Shown here: positions 1 to 11,700 of the stretch, piece by piece | Numbering within the stretch: the first letter of the stretch is position 1 | Layout: every line of letters starts with the position of its first letter | Assembly (NCBI GenBank): GCA_963678705.1 | Contig: OY783214.1 | Span: forward strand, 13,516,001 to 13,580,000 | Source of the DNA: Panorpa germanica | Lineage: Eukaryota > Arthropoda > Insecta > Mecoptera > Panorpidae | DNA length: 64,000 nt | Reading direction: 5' to 3' | The notes under the pieces: model-generated | The model's input: the letters and a program-made list of their open reading frames with translations, nothing else | The model's database searches: none | What the model was told of the DNA's origin: nothing | Made by a program: the position numbers and the translations under genes

Positions 1-775
1 GTAAAAGTATTTTAAGAAGTAATATAATATTTACTCATTTTGTTCTTACGACTCTTTCCTTTTACATTAATTATTAACAAAGCAAATTAAACATGTTATC
101 AAAACTAAAACATCTTTACAACAAAGATTTTTTATAACTTCTATAAATATTTTTTTCATTTTTATTTAAGAACTAATAGTATTTAAAATATTACAGTTGT
201 ACTGTAAGATTAATTATTTATATTTTAATGTTTATAACACTTAAGTAAAATTATAAGATGTGCAAATTTGTATAATGAGTGTTTTTATTTATTAGTCATG
301 TCTTTATTCAGATACATTAAAATAGTTATAAATAAATAATGCAATCATTATATAAAATTGTTCACTAGATTTATCAATAGTAGGTTATTATTTTATACAT
401 TTATACTAAGGATAATATAGAAACAATAAAACAAAGTCAAAATATAATTAAAGTTTTTATTTTTAGATGTAATAGAAATTATATTATAGATGTAATTAAA
501 TTTATTTGTATTTTAAAATTTATATTTTCGCGGTAAGAATATGCTTCTACCAACCTAAGATTATCATATGTCAGATTATTTTATTTATTCGGCTTTGCAA
601 ACTACTTCATGTGGCAGAAAGTTAACACTGAGTTCCACTGAGTCCTGAGTAATGAAATTGTGCTGTGGCAGTGATGTCGTTTTTAAGTTAAAAGTAATTA
701 TTGAATCATTTACAAAGGATTTCTTAGGTTTTATATAATTTCTAGTCGGTAAATTAATTAAAAAATAACACAAAA
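1..775. other. AT-rich upstream region of HAPSTR1
   Basis: No gene is seen here. The stretch is AT-rich and presumably carries the promoter and 5' untranslated region of the + strand gene that starts at 776. No core promoter motif is clear enough to name. The reading frame on the - strand at 585-890 overlaps exon 1 and has no coding character of its own. Confidence 0.5.
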
Positions 776-2373
776 ATGCAAACTGACGCCGATGATACAT
801 GGTTAACAAATTGGGAACAACAATGCATTGATGCTGTCGAACATGAACCAGACTATGAAAAACATCTGACTGCAGAAAAAGACTCAACACACAGTTCTTC
901 TTGGGCTGTCTTTCAAGATTCAGCTACTTCAATAGCACAACTTTACAGAGGTAGGTAGTGCCCCAAAATATATTTAGACCTTCATATGGCCTTTTATTTC
1001 TTCAAGGACGCCGACATTTTGTCTGTATATTGATCAGCTGTTTGGGTGTGCTGCTTCTGTTGTGATTCTTATTTGAAAATATTTTCTTTTTCTTTGCAGA
1101 CCGCCATTCTGGAGATGCGGGGGCTCTTTGGTTATCTTTCCAGACAGCAGCGGGGACAGTAACAACACTTTATAAAGGCATGACATTACATATTAGTCAT
1201 TATTTATTTGTAGTATGTATTTCACAATAGTGTAATGAAATACTATTCAAGAAATCCGCAGTTTTATATTGTATGAAATTCAATATAAACAACTTCTTTA
1301 AAGTTTGATAATATATAAACGCTTTTATAATATGTGCCCTAGTTAATTTTGTTAATGTAACGATCTCCTTTAGGTTAGAGTTAGAGAACGTAAAAAAACA
1401 GTTTTATTAATGCACATTGAACTAAAACCTTTTTCTTAACAATATTATGAAGATTATTTTTTAAGTTTTTGCATACTGTTAATATATACAGATGTTTTCT
1501 TGGTTATAATATGCGATGTACTTATCTATGTTAAATTGATTACTTACTTGCTATGCATATAGATATGTAATGAATTGTTTTTAAGCTTAATCGTAATAAA
1601 CACAGTATTTTATTTGTAATAGATTCTGAAATTAATAACATAAGACTATTAGTTTATTCCATATCTATAATATATTATTATGTATTTACTCTTCAAATAG
1701 TTAGTATAATTACTAATTAGTGCCTTGCAACTCACAGTTTGTTTTTGTTTTCAAAAGAAAGTTTTGATCTTGAATGAGTTAGAAGTAACGAACTTTTTAT
1801 TGAGTTTGTAATAATTGAAATATTGATATTTATAGAATCTTGTGAAGGTATGAGAAGGACAAATGAATTAGCCTTGCAGTGTGGTTATCAAAGGCGAACT
1901 AAAGACATAATTAGTTGGGCAAGAAAAAAACGACGCTCAATACGTCGGGAGGATCTCCTGGCATATTTAGCTGGAAAACCACCACCTCCTAGAGCAGCTA
2001 CACAAAGGTATTTTGCGTTTCCGGGTGTATCTATAGTTGTGTAACTTTTTTTTTCCAAGTTGTGATTCAAAAAGTAATGTTTTGTATTCTTTCTCGTAGA
2101 TGTTCTCCTAGACCTAGAAATATTTCGCCAGTTCCAGAAGTGACATCAGATTTATTAGTAGGACCCCCCTCTTATCCTAAGCCTGTAGATTCTGAGTTAC
2201 AAACATTTAGAGAGGCCTTAGCTATGAACCCATTAGGTCGTAGACCTAGGGCACCTGAACTCTATGCTTTTGTATCTGGAGAGATTGCTCGACATTGTAA
2301 ACGCCCAGCCAGTCCATCAGACGTTAATATGGAATCACCTACACATCATGGGAAGAGGCAGCGGTTTATGTAA
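776..2373 (+). CDS. HAPSTR1: HAPSTR1 (C16orf72) orthologue, four exons, 232 aa
   Basis: HAPSTR1 binds the ubiquitin ligase HUWE1 and tunes stress signalling, largely in the nucleus (family knowledge). The exons are 776-950, 1100-1177, 1836-2007 and 2100-2373, and their lengths sum to exactly 233 codons including the stop. Family blocks are seen in order: a W-E-x-Q-C start motif (residues 13-17), WAVFQDSATSIAQLY (43-57), the related block LWLSFQTAAGTVTTLY (68-83), GYQRR (101-105), the basic run KKRR (115-118), IRREDL (120-125), and a C-terminal SPTH...KRQRFM tail. The human protein as I remember it is about 275 residues; this one is shorter mainly in the region after the basic run. The basic run and the K/R-rich tail could be nuclear localisation signals (inference). 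Introns 1 and 3 are GT-AG, while intron 2 begins with GC. The gene converges on Sans, with 3.4 kb between the two stop codons. The identification rests on remembered human sequence and is strong. Confidence 0.93.
1178..1835 (+). other. GC-AG intron 2 of HAPSTR1
   Basis: The exon before reads TATAAAG and the intron starts GCATGA; the acceptor is TTTATAG before AATCTTG. Only this junction keeps the phase and gives the conserved Y-K-E-S join at residues 83-86. No GT donor near 1178 gives that join, so the donor is the minor GC class. Confidence 0.75.
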
Positions 2374-2567
2374 AGCTACGTGCTTTCAATAACAGTAAGC
2401 TGATTTTCAATATTATTTCTAGTATGTCGTAGGCTCAACTTTGCAAATTTTTTGATGAATATAAAATATTCAATACATAATATTTATATTATTTTTTTAT
2501 ACACTTTTGGTATTAATTTGACTATGTGCTATGTATTACGCAATATAAATTTATTTATTAAATTCAA

Positions 2568-2573
2568 AATAAA
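2568..2573 (+). terminator. Poly(A) signal of HAPSTR1
   Basis: AATAAA lies 195 nt past the stop codon in an A-rich stretch. It is the first canonical signal found downstream of the gene, so it is the likely cleavage signal. Confidence 0.5.
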
Positions 2574-5500
2574 TTAAAAAAACTGCGTGTGAAAGATTTA
2601 TAAGACGGAAATAATATATTTAAATGCAATAAATTTATACATTAAAATTATAAAACTAATAATAATGATAATGTAAAAACATTACTGCTATAATGTACGG
2701 TAATTATTTATTTGTGAAGTTATAATACATAATGTTATATTCAGTCAAAGAAATAAACCCAGTTGGATATAATAGAGTTCATCAAGGTACTATTAGTACA
2801 TAATCATTTATTATCAGATGAGACGCGTTTAACGAATTTCTCAAACTACGATACGTTTCTTTATTTATAACAACAGTAGGAAAATATGAAAAAGTATTGA
2901 GATAAGTTGTCTCTATTGTAATTAACAATTTTTATACTATTTTACAGAATACATAAGCTTAATAATTGCGGAATACGCTCACGAGGCCTTCAATTTTTTT
3001 CTTTTAACTACAAAGGCTTCAAGTTATGTTGAAATATTTTTGTTTTATTTAAAAAAAAGATCTGTAACAAATGCATCCTATTAAAAATGTACACTTTTAC
3101 ACACGTTTATACGTCAGATTGAAGTAGTGAAGAGACAACATTGGGTTTATAATATCGTATCAATCCTATTTATTAATGAAGTAATATATTAAAATTAGTT
3201 AGATAATGATCAATTGTTAAAAAACAATTCAACATTTATAATAAATAAACAAAATTTATTGATCGCGTATTGATTAAATTAGAAAAAGCAATTTCTATTC
3301 ATTAAAATACTTTTGTAATGACAATGACGTATTTGTGATAATTCAATTTTTTCTGTTTCACTGCTTCATGGTATTCCTACGTTAATTTCAACGTGACAAC
3401 AATTATTGTAGGATATTAAACTTTAAAAAACAAAATATATTAAAGTTCTATATATCCATATAATTCAGTATATTGTAAGTTTACTGTAAATTTTAATTTT
3501 ATTATACAATATTGTCAATATTTACGTTGTTAATTGCATAATTTATGTGCTGTTTTATTTTTTAAAATATCTATAAATTATTTGTCTAAAACTCTGCATA
3601 GCAAACCATCTCTTATGGTTAATAGTATTGCAGTAATTGAAAGTACAACAATTATCCCTGGTAAACATACTTTTATTTTATTATATGTAAGCTAATTTAA
3701 AGAGATTTTGTAATAAATATTTCGTGTAATATTATTGCGTCTTTTTAACAATTATTTTCTGTAGGATAATATAGTTTTGGGTAAATTGTAATTTTACACT
3801 TATACTAATATGTTACTTTAATATATTTTTCTTACCTGCATATATATTATTGTTAGGAAGATAATTATAATATTAAAAATAATAGTTTGAAATATTAAAT
3901 AAGTCTTCCTTTAAAATAATAATTTCTTCCAGAATTTGATAAGCGTTATAATAATTATCGATAACAAATCGGAACAATGACAAGTAAAATTAATAACATA
4001 ATTATTTAAGCGCAAGATAATGTTAGAAATGTATACTAATTAATTTTTTTTTTTTTTTTAATAATTGTTATGAGAAGAATCTATTTAAGAAAACTATAAT
4101 TATGCGGAAGAAAACTAAAGTTATAAACCTGCGAAAATTAGAGATCGATTTACTCTCTGTCATTCTGTTTTTGTAGTTTTTTAATTTCTCGTAAGAGATA
4201 TGTAGTATCATACATTTGTAGTATGTAAATGACAGGCAATGTAGTTTACTCTTGTTATTCGTAGTCTCGTTTACTGTCACTTCGCAGCTAATGTCTAACG
4301 GAAAGTTCAAAATCGGTGTAAAGTTAATAAATATACTCGTAATATATTCCGTTCGATTGCTTTTATATCAACTTAGATGCGAAATGACAAAGCAAAATAT
4401 TTCTTTTTAATTTTAAGGTTGTATACGGTTCTTTTTCAGAACTGCAGTTATAAAAATAATTATTCGAAATATTAGAATATAATTAAGTATTCAAGGACAT
4501 TTTCTGTGAAAACTTACGAGGAATTGTTTATTTTGTAAGAAAGACGTGTCTGCATCTATATCCGTAAACTATTAACTTTCACTGCAACTTTAAATATTCT
4601 GTATATATTGCGAGAGTTAGATAAATATGATGTAGATTTTTTGTAAATAAAAATAAAACTATTTGTATATATTTAATATTAATTTATATAATTAAATAAA
4701 TAATGTTACTAAACGAGCTGCACACAGCTACGTAATTTTACATAAATGTAGTAAACATGACTGTTACAACTGTTTAGTAAAATAACATATCATTTCATAT
4801 GTTTTTTTGTGATTGTTTAGTTAAATAAAATTTCATAGTTATTATTGTTTATCGCTTATTTTATTTATAACATTTTAATGTATTTATTGTTTTTTAATTT
4901 TGATTACCATTGGATATTGAAATTATATTCACGAACTGTTAATAATTGTATTGGCGTTTTGCAATAAATTAATTTACGTATTTTTACATGAGCATTTTCT
5001 ATCTGTACCAATCTGTACCCTCCTTATGTGTTGTGTATTCTTTAGGTTTTAAGATTTAGTGTGGACTGCAATATACATAAGTATGTCCAGAGGGTCTATT
5101 CAAAGTAGTCTGAATTTGTATTTTCAAAAAAAAAATAATATATATTCTGAACGAAATCTTCTACTGAAGACTATTTTGTAAGATCGCTCTTAATAAATTA
5201 CACTTATAAATTACAGGTACGCAAAAGGGTCCTTATTCAGCGATGTAATTTTAAGATTGCTTGGAAGTGATAAACAGGATTTGAGCCTTGCTTTTACCTA
5301 GTTTATTTGGTGTCCAGACGTCGTCTACGTTGTGCTCTTGCGTAGCTAATTCTTAGGCTCCTATTTTGTAATATTTGACGATATTTAAGTCTAGTATGAG
5401 AACACGATTGTTATTACTTTAATAAAAGAAATGTTTTTTTAAGATAATAAGAATCTTATAAAAAAATCATGAAAATATAAGGAGCATTATCTTTTTTTTG

Positions 5501-5701
5501 TGCGCAAGACTTAAGAAGATTAACAGTATGAGTTCTTATATTACCATATAATTATAGGGCATTGTTTTCATAGAAATAATTAAATAGAAATGCAAATAAA
5601 ACACCTGATATTTTTCAATACTCTTTGGTTAAAATATAAATCATATAAATATTACGTCCGACATGTTATTACATTGCATAAATTTAATTTAAAAAAATTG
5701 A
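2574..5701. other. Convergent intergenic region
   Basis: AT-rich sequence between the 3' ends of HAPSTR1 and Sans. No credible coding exon is seen on either strand. It contains a T run near 4046-4060 and several A/T-rich stretches. The - strand frame at 4068-4310 has no coding character. Confidence 0.6.
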
Positions 5702-5707
5702 TTTATT
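5702..5707 (-). terminator. Poly(A) signal of Sans
   Basis: TTTATT on the + strand reads AATAAA on the - strand, about 60 nt downstream of the Sans stop codon at 5767-5769. Confidence 0.55.
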
Positions 5708-5766
5708 CACAAAAAACATCAAAAGAAAAATACAACAAAATATATAAATAATAATTAATTACAAAT

Positions 5767-8700
5767 TTACAATCTGCTGTCTACAATGGGTCCTGGATTT
5801 TGTAATGCAGCTTTTCTGTTAGAGATGGCTTGTTCTAATTTACGATGGGGGCCAAGTGGAAGTTTTAGTACTGTTTTAAGGTCATCCTCTGTTAAAAGTA
5901 ACAATGCATCAAGGTCTATGTGTTCTTGCTCGAATTTGGGTATGTATTCAGAAAGTCCATAGACGGTGAGGAACCTGGCCAAAGCATCGCGAGAGTTATC
6001 TTCGCTGGAATCACTATCTGAGAGGTCATCATCTTGCGGTGTCCAGGATTTAACTGCTCTGGGTCGATCACTAGCTGCTAGACTACCTGCAGAACCAATT
6101 GATAATTCTTCTCCACCCCCTCCAAATCCGTTTAAGGTAGCTAGAGATCGTCTAAAATATAAATTCTTAATTAAATAAAGAAGGTATGGTAGGTCAATTG
6201 GGACCAAGGGTAGTCCGGATATGGTAAAAATAAAGACAAGTAATGTACGAAATAGATCTTCTTTTCCTCTTCTAACCGTTAAAATAATACGTTAAGCGGT
6301 TTGAAGACCTTCGCATGAAAAAGTACAGGGATAAATGCCATAGCAGCAGTTTTTTCTTAAAAGTCCCGTGTCGTTGTTTAAAATCGCCGAGAACTTGCTA
6401 CAAATAAAGAATCTTCACCAAGTTTTTCTACAGACCATAAAAATTATAGATTTTCGGACGGCGCCTAGCGCAAAATTTACATATCTATTAATAATATTTA
6501 AATTATGATATAAATGGGTTTTAATATGTGTAATCATTTTTTTAATTTTAGATAAAATAACGGAAAAGTCTGGTACTAAAGATGCTCTCTAGAAAATATT
6601 AACACAATCTTATACCTGAAAACAACACTTCCGAATCCTGGTTTAACAAACATGCTGGCTGGTTCTTGGAGGAGCACGTCTTCACTGGGTCCATTCTCTG
6701 CTGAATTAAGGGCTAGGAAATCCGGCTGACTTAATGATCTAAAACATTGATAAGATGTTGGGCTTTACAATCATTTCATATATGAAACTATTAGTACAAA
6801 ATGTAGTATTAAATGCACATTAAATGTTCTTCGATATTAGATTTTAGTAATTGAGTTGTCAACTATTATTTTAAGAGTATTTTTAAAAATTGATTATTGA
6901 AATATATGCTAATAATATGTTATTGTCGTTTTTATTTTATTATATATCCAAAAAGTGATGGAGATATAGCTATTTTAAATTTGAATTTCGTTTTTTACCG
7001 CTTAATTGTTAGCCATATTTTTTGTCGTGGCAAAGGCTGTAGAATATAATAATTAGTCAAATTTATTTATCGTTAATAACTTCTATAATATAGCAAATTC
7101 AATAAAAATAGATATACAACCAAATCAACCAAAGTACTGTGCAGTTTAAAATAAATTCAGTTATGGTTTGCAACCCAATTATTTTAAAGTTTAGTTATTT
7201 TCTTTTTGCAATATTCTTAAGGTGGCAGCATTGTTAAATTGTGCATCAATTTGAGTTTAAATTTTGACATGGAAAGTTAGTCTAACTTTTCTAATATATA
7301 TTTGTGTAAAATAACTGCAATGCAAAATGTAAAAATTAATTGTATTTATACATAAAGTTCTTAAGTTTAATTCTTACTATTTACTTTTTATTATAATACG
7401 TTTCTAAACATGTAAACATACTGGTGATGAAGGTCAAATGAAGCAACTAGTGAAGTACTTAATTTTTTACACAGTGCTTTTAAAATATCAAAGTTTGCAA
7501 ATTATATATTAATTAGATTTAATTTAGATTACTTTTTCTCTATTATTAAAGGTTTTTAGTTAGTGATGTGTATTTGAATAACTGTATTGTGATCGCAATG
7601 TTGCCTATCTCCATATAAAGGTAAGCTTAATATGTTATCATTTCGAGTAATATTACATAATTCTTGAATTTGAATTGCATTAAATGTAAATTAGTGCTTA
7701 CGAACCTTGTCATTCCATTGCTTTCCCCGTTTTCACTTTCTGGAACATCGAAAACATTTGCAAGTTTTCCCCTTCGTGTATTGTTTGTGTTTTCGAACGT
7801 GCCAACATACAAAACTTCAGAGTCTCGACGAACTCCACTGAGAGACCGTACACTACGTTTACCATCGTCTTCAGTTTTCCTGACTGTAAATTCACCTGAT
7901 TGAGCAATTGTACCATTTCGGGCTGCGTTCTTGGCTGCATTGGCTCGTCTTTCTACCGCAGATTTACCGCCCCGGGGCCCTGACACGGTGCCGTTTACTA
8001 GTGTACTAAAAGTAGTGGGCGTAGCACTTGATTGAGCCAAATTACCTGAAATACGTCTTTTGTATTAAATTCTCTATATATAAGCAATTACTTTTTAATT
8101 GACTACAATTGAACGGGATACTATTGTTGCTTACAAATCAGGCGCAACATTTGTCTACACAGAATTTAATATTTCTTTAAATTTTATGAATTAATACCTT
8201 GGCTCCCAGACCATTTTTGTTTTAAAGCAGTGATTACTGTTGACGGTCGATGAGGCATTGGGCGCGGAATACCTTCCATCCGATCTTGCTCCTGTTCAAC
8301 TTTCGATTGTTTTTTATTATATTTCCTAGCTCTTTTTTCACTATCCTTTTTAGCTTTTTCTCTCATTGCCTTCGCACGTTTTCTGCACATAAGAAAAGCA
8401 TTAATTGTATATTGATACTATTAAAAAAAAATGACAAGATATCTTACTTGTCTGTAGCTTCCAGTTTTGCTGTTTCTCCATCTAGATATATTAGAATCGC
8501 ATCTCTGTTATTTATTGAAGCCAGCTCTTTCGCGCTGTGTTGATCTATGTCCAGGGCGAATAAGTTAACTCCAAAATTGATTAAGAAGCTAACACAGTCC
8601 TGGTGTCCACGAGCAGCTGCTAGATGCAGAGCTGTGTTGCCGAATTGATCAGCCTTGTCAGGATTACCACTATAACAATATTAAATATATAGTAACTCTC

Positions 8701-11700
8701 ATTTGTATATCTATTAAACAAATACAACAGACACAAGTGTCTAACACATACCCTCTTCCAACTAAAAGTCTGAGTGCTTCCAAACGACCTTCAAAAGCTG
8801 CCCATAGTGTTGGTGTCATGCCTGCTTCGTCGCGACCATTTGCTTCTTTTCTAGTAGCTTCCTTAAGAACATCAAGGAGGCCATCTTTTGCAGCCCTAGA
8901 AAATTTATTTATTAGACATTTATCTACGAATTAGTTACTTATAAATATATCATAGTTTAGAGTTATGTGGTTAAAAGAATCCATACTTGTTAGATTATCA
9001 GTTATGTTTTACATGCTATTATAATCTGGATAATATTTTATACAAATAACAATTAGATGTTCAACGTTCATTGAATAATATCACGCCGCTAAAAAACATC
9101 AAAGGAATTCTTTTGTGTTATCCTTACAAATATTTTGCACGTGTAAACAGTGGTTTCAAAATTGATTACATGGCTTTTATGATTTTACTAGTTCAGACAA
9201 CTGACTATTTGTTTATATTAATTCACTATTTGTTTTGTTGTGAAACAGTCCTCGTTTAATGACACTGTATTTTTAGTTTGCCATTTTAACAGACGTGTCA
9301 CTGCTTGCATTAAGTTATGTAGATTCTTTGGTTTACTTTCTTGTGATATATTTTCTTTTAATACACAAAATCTAATGGGCTTGTATCCTCATTTTTTAGT
9401 GGTCGATTTTTAAATTGTTGATTGAAATTGATGTTGATAAATGTGTATTGGCGTGTCTATTTTATTAAATATCTAAATATTGACGGAGATATAGCAATTA
9501 AAAATTTGAATTGTAGTTTTAGCGCTAGAAATGGTCGGCCATATTTGTACAACGTGAAACGCATTTTAGCGTCAGTTATTTCTTGAGTAGGTCAGTGCTG
9601 TGGTAATGTTTTGTAGCTGTTGGTAGTCGAAATAATCAAGTTAAGTCAAAGAATAATAAGTTTTTATTTTATTTAACCCTGCTAAGGCAGATATAATATT
9701 GGAATTTTATTGTTCCTTAAAATAGCTGTAAATAATATTTGATATTTTGATATATAAATACATACAGCAGAGATTTATGAGGTGTAAGGTTGGCAGTGGT
9801 TGTCACATGCATTTGGAATGTGTACAACGTTGAATCCCTTTAATAATTAAAGAGACAAAATGACTTTTTTAATTGTTAATATCTCTTAACATACATATAA
9901 GGAGTTATTAAATATATTATACCCACTTTATCAATATATAGTACACTTATAGAAATTAAGACGTAGGACACAAGCCCATTCTAATTCAACATTTTTATTC
10001 ATTAGTCAATAATTTTTAGCTATGGCATAGTCCGCATAAAAATTAAAACTGTTGGTGACTAGTGTCAATCACAAAACTGCGTCAGTAGCGACCGTAGTTA
10101 ATATGAAACCGTTTTCAGTCAATTTGAGTTGGTTTTATAAATGAATTGAAATTTAAATTTCTACTGAAATTATAATTTTTTTGTACTTGGTAACATACTT
10201 CCTCCATGACTTTTTATGACTTAATTTTATATACATATAAATCCTTTATCTGATGAAATTTTGTTATTTTTGTAATTATATTTACGTTATGCTGTTAATC
10301 ACATATTGTTGTATTAAATTCTTAATTAATAGCAACGCAAACTAATAAATTACACCACTGGCTCTCAAAATTTTTAATCATTGATAAAATCTATTAAAAA
10401 AATAAGAATGGGCTATAGATGAATCTAATCATTGATTGATTGACATTTGACTGTTAATAAAGACGCATTTGTAATTAAGTTTAACAATTAAATTTAAATA
10501 CAATGGTTCTCAAATTTTTGTGAGAGGTATAGGAATTTTTCTTATTCTGAATTAAATTACTTTCATTTAATTTTAAAGTTGTTGGTCATAATTAAACAAT
10601 ATTCGTTTTTGAAGATTGATTAAATTTGTTTAATAGTTTTGTGGATTATTATTTAGCGCATTTGTCATGCGTGATGGCACCAGCGCATGTACCAACCATC
10701 GCTGTTGGCAACTTGTTGTCTAATTGTTAAACAGATCATAACTACTCGGTCAGAGTCAGCAATTGTTACAAATGAGTTATAAAAATTAATTACTTATTAA
10801 CAACGAAAGTGTTAAGAACGGAACAAATTGTGAGGCAGTCGCGTTGATTTCATGAAAAATACATATTTTTAATATATACTTTTGTTACTTAATGTCGAGT
10901 TTACACATTGTGAGTTGGCATGGCAGTTACTGCAGTACAGCCACTCGCACTGTCATGTGCGATTGGGTCAGTAGCTCGCATGCGAGTTACTAGAAAAATG
11001 TTGTTTTCTTTTCCAACCATGCACACAACACAATTTGCAGCACTCGCTGCTACTCGCCTGTGTCCTGATAGCTACTTACGATCGTGTGACCGATTGTGAG
11101 GCTAGTCGAGCTACTGACGCTGAGGACCTCCGCACACGAGTCCACTGATTGCAACTAGCCGAGCAACGAAGTTTCCAACGAAAACGAAAAATGAGCCGGG
11201 TTTCGTGACTCTATAGAATTTTTAACAATAGCATAATATGGGATTTATTGTGTCATATTTGTATGTATGTATTTAAATACTTTTGAATAGTATTTGTTCA
11301 CATCTCTGCTCATGATGTCACCATTAAAAGCATACAACCAAGCATGCCCTGCGACATAGAAACACAGTCGCAGAAAACGTGCTCAAAACCAGTTTGAAAT
11401 CAGTGCCGTGTGTTTTCTCTCACTTCACTCGCCTCGTGGGGAGACGGCCTAACAGTATACAAAGACAATTAGCTATCTAACCAATACTTAACGCTAGACT
11501 GCTGCGTCTTCGTGTTTTAAAATTTATTACTATCAAATTTAATTGGTTATCTGATTACATAATCATAAAAATATTTGGACGGCAACATAGCAGGTGCTCT
11601 TCAGTGATTGGACTCAGCAACGGAAATAGGTTAATTTTAAATATAACTATATTATATCGATTGAGTATGCAGTTATATCTAAAAGTGATTCAATACTCAG

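Noticed and set aside
7664-7940. Frames on both strands over Sans exon 5
   Set aside because: Shadows of the Sans coding sequence.
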